Assembly (NCBI RefSeq): GCF_030127145.1
Contig: NZ_CP126158.1
Location: 1,054,001-1,118,000, forward strand
DNA length: 64,000 nucleotides
Source: Halobaculum halobium
GTDB taxonomy: Archaea > Halobacteriota > Halobacteria > Halobacteriales > Haloferacaceae
Direction of reading: 5' to 3'
Shown here: positions 8,288-16,792 of the stretch, one piece after another
Layout of the letters: the number at the start of each line of letters is the position of its first letter
Position numbering within the stretch: the stretch's first letter is position 1
Translations under genes and position numbers: made by a program
The notes under the pieces: generated by a model
Told to the model about the DNA's origin: nothing
Seen by the model: the letters and a program-made list of their open reading frames with translations, nothing else
Database searches by the model: none

Positions 8288-9622
8288 TTACTCCCAGGGG
8301 TTCGACCGCACGATCGTCTGCTCGCGATCGGGGCCGACGCCGACGGCGTAGACGGGGGTGTCGAGTTGCGCCTCGAGGTACTCCAAGTAGTCGCGAGCCG
8401 CGTTCGGGAGCGCCTCGTATCCCTCCTCGGCGACGGCCTCGGGGTCGAACGCCGCCCACGGCTCGAACTCGCGCAGCACCGGCTCGCACTCGGCCCAGCG
8501 CTCGGTCGTCGCGGGCAGCGACAGTCGTTCCGCACCGTCGAGGTCGTAGGCGTGGCCGACCTTCAGCTCGTCCAGCCCGGCGAGCACGTCGAGGTGGTTG
8601 ACGGCGACCCCGGTGTAGCCGTTGACGCGGGCCGCGTGCCGGAGCATCGGCACGTCGAGCCAGCCGATCCGGCGGGGACGACCGGTGACGGTGCCGAACT
8701 CACCACCCTTCTCGCGGATGTCGCTGGCGAGCGTCTCTTCGCGCTCGTCGCCGTCCAGTTCGGTCGGCATCGGTCCCTCGCCGACGCGAGAGAGGTACGC
8801 CTTCACGACGCCGACGACCTCGCCGCGGCCGGTGACCGTCGGCCCCGTCCCCGAGCCGGTCGCGGCGCCCCCGGCGGTCGGGTTCGAGGAGGTGACGTAC
8901 GGGTAGCTCCCGTGGTCGATGTCGATGAGCGTGCCCTGCGCGCCCTCGAACATCACGTTGTCCCCGGCGGCGCGGCGCTCGTGCAGGAAGTCCGAGCAGT
9001 TGACGACCATCTCCGCCTGGCGGAGCCGGCGCCCGATCTCGGCGTACTCCTCGTGGAGCGCGTCGATGTCGCACTCCTCGCCCGCATCGAGGCCGTACAC
9101 GTCCTCGATGACCGCGCGCTTGTACGGGACGACGTACTCCAGACGCTCGCGCAACACCTCGGGGTCGAGCAGGTCGCCGACGCGGATCCCGCGGCGGCCG
9201 GCCTTGTCCTCGTAGGTGGGGCCGATACCGCGCCCGGTGGTGCCGACCTCGACGCCGGAGTCGGAGTCGGCTTTCGCCTCCTCTTCGATCCCGTCGAGGC
9301 GCCGGTGGTACGGCATGATGACGTGTGCGCGCTTGGCGACGCGCACGTCGGGGTCCAGCCCGCGCTCGCGGAGCGTCTCAGTCTCCTCGAACAACGTCCG
9401 GGGGTTCACGACGCAGCCGTTCCCGAGTACGCCGATCTTGTCGCGGACGGCGCCGGAGGGAACCAGCGAGAGCGCGTACTCCTCACCGCCTTCGACGACG
9501 GTGTGGCCGGCGTTGTCGCCGCCCTGATACCGCACGACGACGTCGGCGTCCCCGCCCCACAGGTCGACGAGGGCGCCCTTGCCCTCGTCGCCGAGCTGGG
9601 ATCCGACGATGGTGACAGTCAT
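8288..9622 (-). CDS. purA: Adenylosuccinate synthetase
   Basis: This 444-aa enzyme catalyses the GTP-dependent joining of IMP and aspartate to adenylosuccinate, the first committed step to AMP. Diagnostic motifs are GSQLGDEGKGALVD near the N-terminus (catalytic Asp, P-loop-like), GGDNAGHTVV with the catalytic His, GTTGRGIGPTYEDK for IMP binding, and GAQGTLIDIDHGSYPYVTSSN. The frame can be extended to 9700, but the ATG at 9622 (MTVTIVGSQLG) matches the family and has ggtaaacc at 9648-9655 about 29 nt upstream. Other purine genes in the window (purK and purE at 50-52 kb) are far away, so the pathway is dispersed. Confidence 0.95.
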   Translation of the reverse strand: MTVTIVGSQLGDEGKGALVDLWGGDADVVVRYQGGDNAGHTVVEGGEEYALSLVPSGAVRDKIGVLGNGCVVNPRTLFEETETLRERGLDPDVRVAKRAHVIMPYHRRLDGIEEEAKADSDSGVEVGTTGRGIGPTYEDKAGRRGIRVGDLLDPEVLRERLEYVVPYKRAVIEDVYGLDAGEECDIDALHEEYAEIGRRLRQAEMVVNCSDFLHERRAAGDNVMFEGAQGTLIDIDHGSYPYVTSSNPTAGGAATGSGTGPTVTGRGEVVGVVKAYLSRVGEGPMPTELDGDEREETLASDIREKGGEFGTVTGRPRRIGWLDVPMLRHAARVNGYTGVAVNHLDVLAGLDELKVGHAYDLDGAERLSLPATTERWAECEPVLREFEPWAAFDPEAVAEEGYEALPNAARDYLEYLEAQLDTPVYAVGVGPDREQTIVRSNPWE

Positions 9623-9846
9623 ACCGAACGCTGGTTCCGCGCCGCGCGGTAAACCGATTACGGTCCGCTTGCGATGACGATCCACAGCCATGGATATCAC
9701 TCGGCGTCAGCCAGTGACGGTATCCGAGTCCACGCATCACCGTGGCGGCCGCGGGCGTAACCGTTAACCACACACACACACGAGATCCGGTCGAGATCGC
9801 CCGACATCGTGACGGCCGGGCAACCCGATCCCGGCCGGGAGGAGAA

Positions 9847-9854
9847 CTTTTAAA
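9847..9854 (+). promoter_or_regulatory. TATA box of small HTH gene
   Basis: The octamer cttttaaa lies about 30 nt before the ATG at 9882, giving a leaderless-type archaeal promoter. Confidence 0.6.
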
Positions 9855-9881
9855 GGGGCCACGGACGAGTTAACACGTGCC

Positions 9882-10187
9882 ATGATAGACAGACTGGAGA
9901 AGGAGGTCGATATGCTGGAGCGGCACCTCCAAGTCCTCCGAATGGTCATCGAGAACGAGCCGATCGGGATCGTGAAGATGTCCAACGAGACGGGCTACCC
10001 ACACCACAAAGTCCGCTACTCGCTGCGCGTGCTCGAGGAGGAGAACCTCATCGAGCCGTCCAGCCAGGGCGCGATCACGACCGAGCGGACCGCCGAGTTC
10101 GTCGACGAACTCGACGGCAAGATCGACGAGATCGTCGAGAAGATCGGCGGCATGCGGATCGAGGACGCACCGGAACTCGAAAGCTGA
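9882..10187 (+). CDS. Small winged-HTH transcriptional regulator
   Basis: This 101-aa protein starts MIDRLEKEVDMLERHLQVL. The first 20 residues can form a short coiled coil for dimerisation. A winged helix-turn-helix follows (VIENEPIGIVKMSNETGYP...YSLRVLEEENLIEPS), then an acidic helical tail. This architecture is conserved among haloarchaeal predicted regulators, but the target genes are unknown. It is divergent from purA, with about 260 nt between the start codons, so it could act on itself or purA; that is only inference. Confidence 0.7.
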   Translation: MIDRLEKEVDMLERHLQVLRMVIENEPIGIVKMSNETGYPHHKVRYSLRVLEEENLIEPSSQGAITTERTAEFVDELDGKIDEIVEKIGGMRIEDAPELES

Positions 10188-10341
10188 GCAGGGCTCGGCG
10201 ACGGTTCTCGCGGTCGCACCGCTGCGGCCACGTAGCGCTGCGATTGTCCCCGTAGCAGTGGGTCTCTTCTCGTCGATCGAACAAACTGGGGACGGTGAGT
10301 GGCCGAAGAACCAGTCGACGCCCGTCCGAATCGCGGTTCGC

Positions 10342-12756
10342 TTACAGCTCGGGGACGTTCACGTGGAACTCGCCCTCGCGCGACTCGACCAGACAGAGGT
10401 GAAAGCCCTGCTTGCGCGAGAGCTTCACGAAGCTCTTGCGCTTGCCCCGTGAGAGCAGTCCGCCGCCGGTCGCGTCGGCGGCCGCCTCCAGCGCCCCCGG
10501 GTCGAAGAACGACGCGGTGACGTAGAAGCCGGCCGCGAGGTGGTCGTCCGCGTCGGCGACGGCGCTCGCGTCGCCGACGAGCCCGTCGAGCATCGACTCG
10601 GTCGTCGCGTCGCGGCCCTCCGTCACGTCGGCCACCAGCAGCGGGTTGCCCATGCGGTCTCGCAACACCACGTCGAAGGTGTGCTCGGTCGCGCCGCCGT
10701 CGGCGTCGTCGACCGCGACCGTCCCGTCGAGTTCGGCGCGGTCGATCTCCGGGATGGCGTCGAACAGGTCACGCAGCGCCGATTCGTTGCCCGTGCTTTG
10801 GATCTCGTACAGGAGCTCGCGGACCGCCCACTCGACGAACCCGTACTCGATGGTCTCGGTGAGGTACTCCCGGAACGGCCGGCCGTCGACGGCCGCGTCT
10901 TCCGCCTCGAAGTCGGTGTGTACCTCCAGCCGGAGGTTGTCGTTCACGTCCGAGCGTCCCGAGCCGCCCGCGTGGGCCTTCTCCAGCGTCGCACCGCCCT
11001 TCGAGTCGTAGCGGACGAACAGATTCGTCCCCGCCAGCGCCCGGTCGGCGGAAATCGTCCGCGCGGGCGCGTCGCCGTCGCTGCCGGAGGACGCCCGATC
11101 GCGGGCCGTCTCCAGTTCCTCGCGCGCCTCGGCCAACTGCGTCTCCAGCTCCTCGACTCGCTCGGCGAGGCGGTCGTTCTCCTCGCGGAGTCGATCGAGC
11201 TCGTCCTCGTTCGATTCGAGCTGCTCGCGCGCCTCCCGGGCGCCTTCGATGGCGCGGTCTCGTTCGGCGCGCGCCGTCGCGAGCGCCTCCCGGGCGGCCG
11301 CGAGTTCCTCGCCGGCGTCCGCGGATCCCGCTGTGCGGTCCTGTCGGTCGTCGCCGCGGTCGCTCGACCCCCTGTCGTCCGCATCGCTGGCGGGGGACTC
11401 CACCGGCCGATCGGCGTTTGCCGTCGCGGAAGTTGACCCGTTCGGCTCTTGGGCGGTGGGTCCGCTCGGTTCTCGGGTAGCCCCGTTCGGCTCCTGCTCC
11501 GATCGGGCCTGCTGGCGACGACCTTCGGCGGCGGTCGCCCCGTTCGTTCGTGCGCCCTCCGCCTCCCGCGTCGACGTCCGCGACGGGTCGAGCGACGGGA
11601 TCGACCGAGTCTCGCGCCACTGTTCCTCCGCGGAGAACGGGTCCCCGTCCCCGCTCGGCTCCTCGCCGTCGGCGCCGTCCCGCGGTCGCGCGTCCGAGCG
11701 TGACGCCGAGGAGCGGTCGGACTCGACCTCCCGCGACGGACCCGGGGTCTCACGGTCCGGGTCGGCGGCGGCTCGCACCTCGTCGTCGCTCGGCGACGGC
11801 GCTGTCGAGGAGACCGGCGATTCGGACTCGAGTTCTGCCCTGGACGCCGCGGCCTCGCCCGAACCGGCCGGTTCCCTCGATGCGGCCGTCTCCGACTCGG
11901 CCTCGTCGACTGCACCGTCGGCGGCCGCGGTCGGCGCGGACGCGTCGCTCGGCTCTGACGCGGCGGCCGGACGGGTGGTTTCGCTCGGTTCGTCCGACGC
12001 AGCCGCGCCGTCCGGTCCGCCCGGTTCGCCCGGTTCGCCCGGTTCGCCCGGTTCGCCCGGTTCGCCCGGTTCGCTCGATTCGCCGGCGTCGCTCGACTCG
12101 CCGGCCCCGCCGAACGTGATGCTCGTCGGCGAGTCGTCCGCGGGCGACTCGGCGTCGGCTTCCGGTTCGGATCCCGGTCCCGGTTCTGCCGCCGGTGTCG
12201 GTTCGGGTTCCGGGTCGGGGATGTCGACGACGTCGACGTCGACGTCGACGACTTCGTAGATGCCGACCTCGTCGTCGGCCGCCTCGAACGCCTCGTCGCC
12301 GGTGAGCACCTGCTTCTGCTCGCCCGTGCCGACGAACGCGCACGCGAGCCGGCGACCACCGTAGTAGACCGCGTAGTAATCGCCCGAGAGGACGTTCTCC
12401 GAGAGTTCGATGTAGCCGGTGAACTTCCCGGAGGAGAGCTTCGAGTCCGCGGCCGACAGGGCCGTGTCGTTCGTGTAGTAGCGCGCCTTCGTCTCGCCGC
12501 CGCGCTCTCGCATCGCGTACAAGAGCGGCAGCGAGGGGTCCGGCGCGGCGTATGCGGTGCCGTCGGCGTCCGCGAACGAGTCCAGCGACCCGTCGAACAC
12601 GCCGACCACGCGGCCGTTCAACATGAACAGCCACGCGTGTCCCTCGGTGACCGCCCCGGTGAAGTCGCGGGACTGCAAGGTTCGGAGCCCGTCGATCCCC
12701 CCCGAGAGCGGCTCGGACTCCCATCCGGTCACCGTTTCGACTGTTTCGCCGTCCAT
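10342..12756 (-). CDS. Large haloarchaeal protein: N-terminal sensor-like domain, low-complexity linker, coiled coil, C-terminal domain
   Basis: This 804-aa cytoplasmic protein is of unknown function. Residues 1-170 form a folded N-terminal domain (SRDFTGAVTEGHAWLFMLNG; VFDGSLDSF; KFTGYIELSENVLSGDYY) that resembles the DUF4388-like domains of signalling proteins. A long Glu/Pro/Ser/Ala-rich linker follows (about 180-490), including six perfect 9-bp units encoding Gly-Glu-Pro. A coiled coil (about 500-575) runs through QLESNEDELDRLREENDRLA. A conserved C-terminal domain (about 590-804) begins with TISADRALAGTNLFVRYDSK and ends EFHVNVPEL. There is no membrane segment. The ATG at 12756 is chosen because the upstream in-frame codons lie across a TATA-like ggtattt at about 12783-12791. 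Confidence 0.65.
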   Translation of the reverse strand: MDGETVETVTGWESEPLSGGIDGLRTLQSRDFTGAVTEGHAWLFMLNGRVVGVFDGSLDSFADADGTAYAAPDPSLPLLYAMRERGGETKARYYTNDTALSAADSKLSSGKFTGYIELSENVLSGDYYAVYYGGRRLACAFVGTGEQKQVLTGDEAFEAADDEVGIYEVVDVDVDVVDIPDPEPEPTPAAEPGPGSEPEADAESPADDSPTSITFGGAGESSDAGESSEPGEPGEPGEPGEPGEPGGPDGAAASDEPSETTRPAAASEPSDASAPTAAADGAVDEAESETAASREPAGSGEAAASRAELESESPVSSTAPSPSDDEVRAAADPDRETPGPSREVESDRSSASRSDARPRDGADGEEPSGDGDPFSAEEQWRETRSIPSLDPSRTSTREAEGARTNGATAAEGRRQQARSEQEPNGATREPSGPTAQEPNGSTSATANADRPVESPASDADDRGSSDRGDDRQDRTAGSADAGEELAAAREALATARAERDRAIEGAREAREQLESNEDELDRLREENDRLAERVEELETQLAEAREELETARDRASSGSDGDAPARTISADRALAGTNLFVRYDSKGGATLEKAHAGGSGRSDVNDNLRLEVHTDFEAEDAAVDGRPFREYLTETIEYGFVEWAVRELLYEIQSTGNESALRDLFDAIPEIDRAELDGTVAVDDADGGATEHTFDVVLRDRMGNPLLVADVTEGRDATTESMLDGLVGDASAVADADDHLAAGFYVTASFFDPGALEAAADATGGGLLSRGKRKSFVKLSRKQGFHLCLVESREGEFHVNVPEL
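12019..12072. repeat. Tandem 9-bp coding repeat (six perfect units)
   Basis: Six uninterrupted copies of gcccggttc run from 12019 to 12072, and a diverged seventh follows. On the minus strand they encode repeated Gly-Glu-Pro in the linker of the coiled-coil protein. As the unit is a multiple of three, copy-number change would lengthen or shorten the linker without breaking the frame. Confidence 0.9.
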
Positions 12757-12866
12757 CGGCGGTACATCGCTGCGTCCGATGCAAATACCTTCCGCCTGGT
12801 CGGACGGCCGTCGGACAGTGGGTTCACCGGTTGACAGCTTCGGGCGCCGCAAGCCGCCACCGCCGG

Positions 12867-13214
12867 TCAACCGGCGACGGCGTACAAGAGCAGGAACCCG
12901 AAGTACAGGAGCACCAGCAGCCCCAACGAGACGATCCGAAATCGCCTGAGGTTGTCGGTCTCACCGTCGCGGGCGGCCTCGTATGCCGCGCGTTCGTCGG
13001 GCCCGAGGTCGCCGTGGTCCTGTCCGAGGTGAAGGTCGCGGTGGCGCTCGCGGGCGAACGGACGACCGCAGCGCGGGCACGCGAACGCGGTCGCCTCGGG
13101 CGGCACCTCGTAGCGGTCGGCGATCGGGTCGCGCGCGTCCGTAGTCGTCGCGGTGTCGAGGCGGCGGACTTCGTCCGTACCGGCGTCGCCGCCGGCTCCG
13201 TTTTCGCCCCTCAT
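12867..13214 (-). CDS. C2H2-type zinc-finger protein with C-terminal membrane helix
   Basis: This 115-aa protein contains one C2H2-like finger (CPRCGRPFARERHRDLHLGQDH, shown here as C-x2-C ... H-x4-H within residues 47-68). A charged helix follows, then one hydrophobic C-terminal segment (IVSLGLLVLLYFGFLLLYAV). It is thus likely a tail-anchored membrane protein with a cytoplasmic zinc finger. The ATG overlaps the stop of the upstream polytopic membrane protein by four bases (ATGA), which indicates translational coupling and a shared job. I cannot say what the finger binds; it may recognise protein rather than DNA. Confidence 0.75.
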   Translation of the reverse strand: MRGENGAGGDAGTDEVRRLDTATTTDARDPIADRYEVPPEATAFACPRCGRPFARERHRDLHLGQDHGDLGPDERAAYEAARDGETDNLRRFRIVSLGLLVLLYFGFLLLYAVAG

Positions 13215-14605
13215 ACGAAGGGGGGTGCACCTCCGGGTCGCGAGACGATCCACAGGCTCGCCATCGTGTACGCCACCATCGCGACGGTGACGCCGTACTG
13301 GCTCCGGACCGCCTGGAGTCGGTCGGGGAACAGGTCGTAGGCGGCCGAGTGCGCCACCCAGACGGCCAGGAGGTGTCCCGCCAACACAGCGGCGACGCCG
13401 ACCCCGCCGACCCACCCCGGCACGAGCAACACCGGGAGCGACGACGGCGGCGACAGCGGCGACGTGAGCACGACCGCGAGCGTCGGCGACAGCGACAGCG
13501 CCGTGGCCAGGTTGTGCGCGAGGTGGTAGCCGGCGGCGATTGCAAGCAGCGACGGCGCGAACCGCCGGGCGAGCACGCCGGGGGCGAGGTACGTGTCGGC
13601 CGTCCGGCGGGCCGCGCGGGCGGACGCGAGATACAGCGCGAGGAACAGGGCGTAGCCGACCAGCATCGCCGCCAGGTAGACGAGCAGCGCGGGGACCCCA
13701 GCCTCGACCAGCGGGCGCGCGATGTCGGCCCACGCGGCGGTGCCGACGAATCCGTCGTAGGTGGTGACGAACACGATCGCGACGACGAAGCCGACGTCGT
13801 CGCGGCCGTCGACCCACGCGGCGTCGGTGAGGCCCATCCCTGGAATCCGGAGGCGCAGGCCCTCGTCGGTGCGCGCGACGGGAGCGACCCGCCCGTACGC
13901 CGCCAGCAGCCGCGACACCGGGTCGGCGGTACCGAACCAGTCGTCGACGCCGAACGCGACGCTGCCGGCGACGGAGACGGTGAGGTAGCCGACCACGAGG
14001 CCCGTGAGCAGCCGCGGATCGTCCGCCATCGGCGTCACGACCTCGAGATACACGAGCGCGAGCAGGCCGACGGTCGCCGGCCACGACCCGAGCCGTTCGG
14101 GGTACGAGCGGTCGAGCGACGGGAGCGCGCCGGCGACCGCACGGAAGGGGTCGACCGCCGGCCACGCGTTGCCGAGGAGGTACGACGAGAGGACGAACAC
14201 GGCCCACCAGCCGACCCACACGATCAGGACGGCCGCGCTGTCGCCCGCGGTTTCGGGGCCGAACACGCCGGCAACGACCGTGATCGCAAGCCCGGCAATC
14301 CCGACAGCTCTCGCGAGTAGCCGGGCGACTCGGCCGGCGTCGGGGAGGGCCCGTCCCCACGTGTCGATCTGTCGGATGAACGCTCGGTCGGTGACCGCCG
14401 ACGCGAGGAGGAACGACGCGCCGACGACGGCGCCACCGGTCCCGAGAAACAGCCAGGTGGGCACCGTCACCGTCTCGCGCGTCGCGCTGCGGACGCCGCC
14501 CGCGTGGGCGGCGGCGCGCGACGCGCTCGCGATCACTGCGAGCATCGCGAGCATGACCGGGGTCGCGCGCCGCGCGAGCCGGCCGGTTCGTGAGTGGCGA
14601 TCCAT
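13211..14605 (-). CDS. Polytopic membrane protein with a signal peptide and conserved membrane histidines
   Basis: This 464-aa integral membrane protein begins MDRHSRTGRLARRATPV, followed by a likely signal sequence ending in AAAHAGG, and has about ten further hydrophobic segments. Histidines in or next to membrane helices (SRAAAHAGG, AGYHLAHNLA, AVWVAHSAAYDLF) could ligate heme or copper; this is inference. It is coupled by a 4-base overlap to the zinc-finger/tail-anchor gene downstream, and cytochrome oxidase subunit III lies about 1 kb away on the opposite strand. A role in respiratory-chain assembly is possible but unproven. The ATG at 14605 is preferred to the frame opening at 14671 because the signal-like segment follows it directly. 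Confidence 0.65.
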   Translation of the reverse strand: MDRHSRTGRLARRATPVMLAMLAVIASASRAAAHAGGVRSATRETVTVPTWLFLGTGGAVVGASFLLASAVTDRAFIRQIDTWGRALPDAGRVARLLARAVGIAGLAITVVAGVFGPETAGDSAAVLIVWVGWWAVFVLSSYLLGNAWPAVDPFRAVAGALPSLDRSYPERLGSWPATVGLLALVYLEVVTPMADDPRLLTGLVVGYLTVSVAGSVAFGVDDWFGTADPVSRLLAAYGRVAPVARTDEGLRLRIPGMGLTDAAWVDGRDDVGFVVAIVFVTTYDGFVGTAAWADIARPLVEAGVPALLVYLAAMLVGYALFLALYLASARAARRTADTYLAPGVLARRFAPSLLAIAAGYHLAHNLATALSLSPTLAVVLTSPLSPPSSLPVLLVPGWVGGVGVAAVLAGHLLAVWVAHSAAYDLFPDRLQAVRSQYGVTVAMVAYTMASLWIVSRPGGAPPFV

Positions 14606-14701
14606 CACCGACGGTTGGAAGCGGGCGGCCGAGTAGCTTGCGAAACACCGGTGGGAGACCGGAGCGGTCATACGGGGTCCGCGGATCGCCCGGTCTCCCG
14701 A

Positions 14702-15196
14702 TCAGTCGTTCCTGTCGGCGCTGTCGGGGTCCGCGTGCTCAACGGCGCCGCCGCCGGCGCCGCGGTGCGCGCGTCCCGCTCGGTCTGCGAGCACCTCCCG
14801 GAGAACTGTCCGGTGGCTCCGGACCTCGCCGGAGCGCTCGTCGCCCACGAGCGTCAGGTCCGTGCCGGCCGCCAGCGTCTCGCACAGCGACTCGACCGCC
14901 GCGCGGGCGTCCGAGTCGGATGCGAGGTGCGCGCGGTACCGGTCGGCGAAGTCGACGCGGTCCCACGCCGCGTTGTGCGCGCCGGACTCGCACAGGCCGT
15001 CGATCCGGAACGACGCCGCGGCCTCGGCGTGGTCCGCTCGGAGAGGTTCAGGCGGTGCCAACCCTGGGCGGACTTCGTCGACGAGCGCGCGCAGGCGACG
15101 CGACGGCGACGCTGCGACACCGATCAACCGGGTTGCCCGCGGGAGCTCGTCGCGCTCGCGGTCGAGTTCGGCGACGTACGTGTCGGACAGCACCAC
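14702..15196 (-). CDS. DUF488-like protein
   Basis: This 164-aa soluble protein starts MVLSDTYVAELDRERDELP. The order of motifs is that of DUF488: an N-terminal YVAELD strand, a central WDRVDFADRYRAHL helix and LAAGTDLTLVGDERSGEVRSHRTVL near the C-terminus. The cysteine and ExxCHR-type end seen in some family members is absent, the corresponding residues here being SHR. Function of the family is unknown. The C-terminal 25 residues are Gly/Ala/Asp-rich and probably disordered. It lies just downstream of the small zinc protein at 15265-15420 (68-nt gap) and may share its transcript. Confidence 0.6.
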   Translation of the reverse strand: MVLSDTYVAELDRERDELPRATRLIGVAASPSRRLRALVDEVRPGLAPPEPLRADHAEAAASFRIDGLCESGAHNAAWDRVDFADRYRAHLASDSDARAAVESLCETLAAGTDLTLVGDERSGEVRSHRTVLREVLADRAGRAHRGAGGGAVEHADPDSADRND

Positions 15197-15264
15197 AGCC
15201 GAAGGGAGCGCTCGGCGGTCAAAAAACGCACCGCCGACAGATCGGCCCCGTCGTTCGCGACGGG

Positions 15265-15420
15265 TTACACGCGCTTGGACCGCGCCTCTCGAACGCTGGC
15301 GCCCTCGCGGACCATGTCCTCACAGGAGGGACACACGCGGACGTTGTTCATCCCTTCCGGGGCGAACACTCGGACGTACCGCTCGGTGACGAACGAACTA
15401 CAGTTCCTGCACTCCGGCAT
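15265..15420 (-). CDS. Small haloarchaeal zinc-finger protein
   Basis: This 51-residue protein begins MPECRNCSSFVTERYVRVF and contains a second Cys pair in VRVCPSCEDMVREGA. Two CxxC knuckles spaced about 30 residues apart make a compact zinc ribbon typical of a widespread haloarchaeal family of tiny proteins. The family role is unclear; several haloarchaeal two-CxxC microproteins are linked to biofilm, motility or transcription. An in-frame ATG at 15435 would add five residues; the shorter form is chosen because relatives usually begin MPEC. The gene is divergent from coxC at 15577. Confidence 0.75.
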   Translation of the reverse strand: MPECRNCSSFVTERYVRVFAPEGMNNVRVCPSCEDMVREGASVREARSKRV

Positions 15421-15576
15421 ACGGTTGCTTGTCATCGCCTATCGTAGTATGTGTATCGGCCGCTCACGGAAACTACCGCAAGGCGAACTGCGGGTCGGGC
15501 CGGTGCGGCGCCCTCGCGTGAGCGGCGGCCGGCGCAGGTGGGAGGATTTTTGTCTCCGCGTCGGCTACCGGCGCGC

Positions 15577-16443
15577 ATGGCTACAGAAACGGAAGACGCC
15601 CACGACGACGGGCACCACCTCCCCGCGGTCGAGGACTGGCCGCGCGGGTTCGGGGAGGCCTCGTGGTGGCCGTTCCTCACGGCGCTGGGCGGTGCGGGCA
15701 TCTACGTCGGCGCGGCGCTGTACCTCATGGCGGTCGGCGACCGGAACATCGTCGGTCCGATGGTCGGCCCCGGCGTGCTGGTCGGGAGCATCGGGCTGTT
15801 CCTCGTCGGCATCTACGGGTGGATGTACCACGCGTTCGTCACGCACTTCTGGGAGCGCGGCGCCGACGAGCACAGCGCGAGCAAGCTCAGGTGGGGGATG
15901 TTGGCGTTCCTCGGCTCTGAGATCGCCACCTTCAGCGCCGGCTTCACGTACTTCTTCTTCATCCGCTCGAACGACGCGTGGGCGGAGATCGCGAGCGACC
16001 TGCCGACGCTGCTCGGGTCGCTGGTCATCATCAACACCGCGATACTCATCGTCTCGTCGGTGACGCTGCACTTCGCGCACGGCGCCATCCGGCGGGACGA
16101 CCGCGGGAAGTTCCTCGGCTGGCTCGCGGTCACGCTGTTGCTCGGAGTCGTGTTCATCGGCGGGCAGGTGTACGAGTACTACGAGTTCATCATCCACGAG
16201 GAGTTCACCCTCACTTCCGGGCTGTTCGGCTCGGCGTTCTACGGCCTCACCGGCCTCCACGGACTCCACGTCAGCATGGGCGCGGTCCTGCTGGCTATCG
16301 TGTTCGTGCGCGCGCTCATGGGGCAGTACTCGGCCGACCGCCACGTCTCCGTGACGACCGCCTCGATGTACTGGCACTTCGTCGACGCCGTCTGGATCTT
16401 CCTCGTCGTCGCGCTGTACGTCGGCGCCGCAGTCGGCGCGTAA
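15577..16443 (+). CDS. coxC: Heme-copper oxidase subunit III family protein
   Basis: This 288-aa membrane protein has seven predicted helices and the subunit III pattern. Key stretches are WGMLAFLGSEIATFSAGFTYFF (about residue 105; the Glu is conserved), FIGGQVYEYYEFI, LTGLHGLHVSMGA and YWHFVDAVWIFLV. It is an accessory subunit of a cytochrome c or quinol oxidase in the cytoplasmic membrane and helps maintain turnover and oxygen access. No subunit I or II gene is adjacent, so the catalytic subunits must lie elsewhere. A T-rich element at about 15546-15551 lies some 27 nt before the ATG at 15577, supporting that start over upstream in-frame codons. Confidence 0.9.
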   Translation: MATETEDAHDDGHHLPAVEDWPRGFGEASWWPFLTALGGAGIYVGAALYLMAVGDRNIVGPMVGPGVLVGSIGLFLVGIYGWMYHAFVTHFWERGADEHSASKLRWGMLAFLGSEIATFSAGFTYFFFIRSNDAWAEIASDLPTLLGSLVIINTAILIVSSVTLHFAHGAIRRDDRGKFLGWLAVTLLLGVVFIGGQVYEYYEFIIHEEFTLTSGLFGSAFYGLTGLHGLHVSMGAVLLAIVFVRALMGQYSADRHVSVTTASMYWHFVDAVWIFLVVALYVGAAVGA

Positions 16444-16449
16444 CGACCG

Positions 16450-16728
16450 CTACTCCTTCTCCTCCGCGTTCTCCGCCCTCTCGTCACCGCCGGGAGCGAG
16501 CGCGTCGCCGTCGGCGAGCCGGACCTCCTCGACGACGCGTCGCTCCCCGTCGACGTACGTGTACAGGACGCCCGATTCCTCTTCGGCGGTCTGCGCGTGC
16601 GAGCCGTCGCAGAACGGGAACTCGTCGCTGAGCCCGCAGCGGCACACGGCGATGTCGCCGTACTCGTCGTCGATGTCGTCCTCGTCAAGTCGGATCGGGC
16701 CGGTCGCATCGAGCGTGACTTCGCGCAT
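16450..16728 (-). CDS. CDGSH-type iron-sulfur protein
   Basis: This 92-aa protein carries the full CDGSH signature C-x-C-x2-S-x3-P-x-CDGSH (CRCGLSDEFPFCDGSH), which binds a [2Fe-2S] cluster through three Cys and one His. It is cytoplasmic, with acidic N- and C-terminal arms (ending AEEKE). Family members act in redox sensing, electron transfer or Fe-S transfer; which applies here is unknown. The ATG at 16728 directly precedes REVTLDATGPIRL. The gene is convergent with coxC, with only six bases between the stops. Confidence 0.9.
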   Translation of the reverse strand: MREVTLDATGPIRLDEDDIDDEYGDIAVCRCGLSDEFPFCDGSHAQTAEEESGVLYTYVDGERRVVEEVRLADGDALAPGGDERAENAEEKE

Positions 16729-16792
16729 ACCGGGCCTGTGGCGTTCCCGCGATATTACTCCAGTCCCTCGAACCGACGCTCGGCTCACGAAC

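Noticed and set aside
9769-9780. Six CA dinucleotides between purA and the HTH gene
   Set aside because: Too short to matter; a chance or slippage microsatellite.
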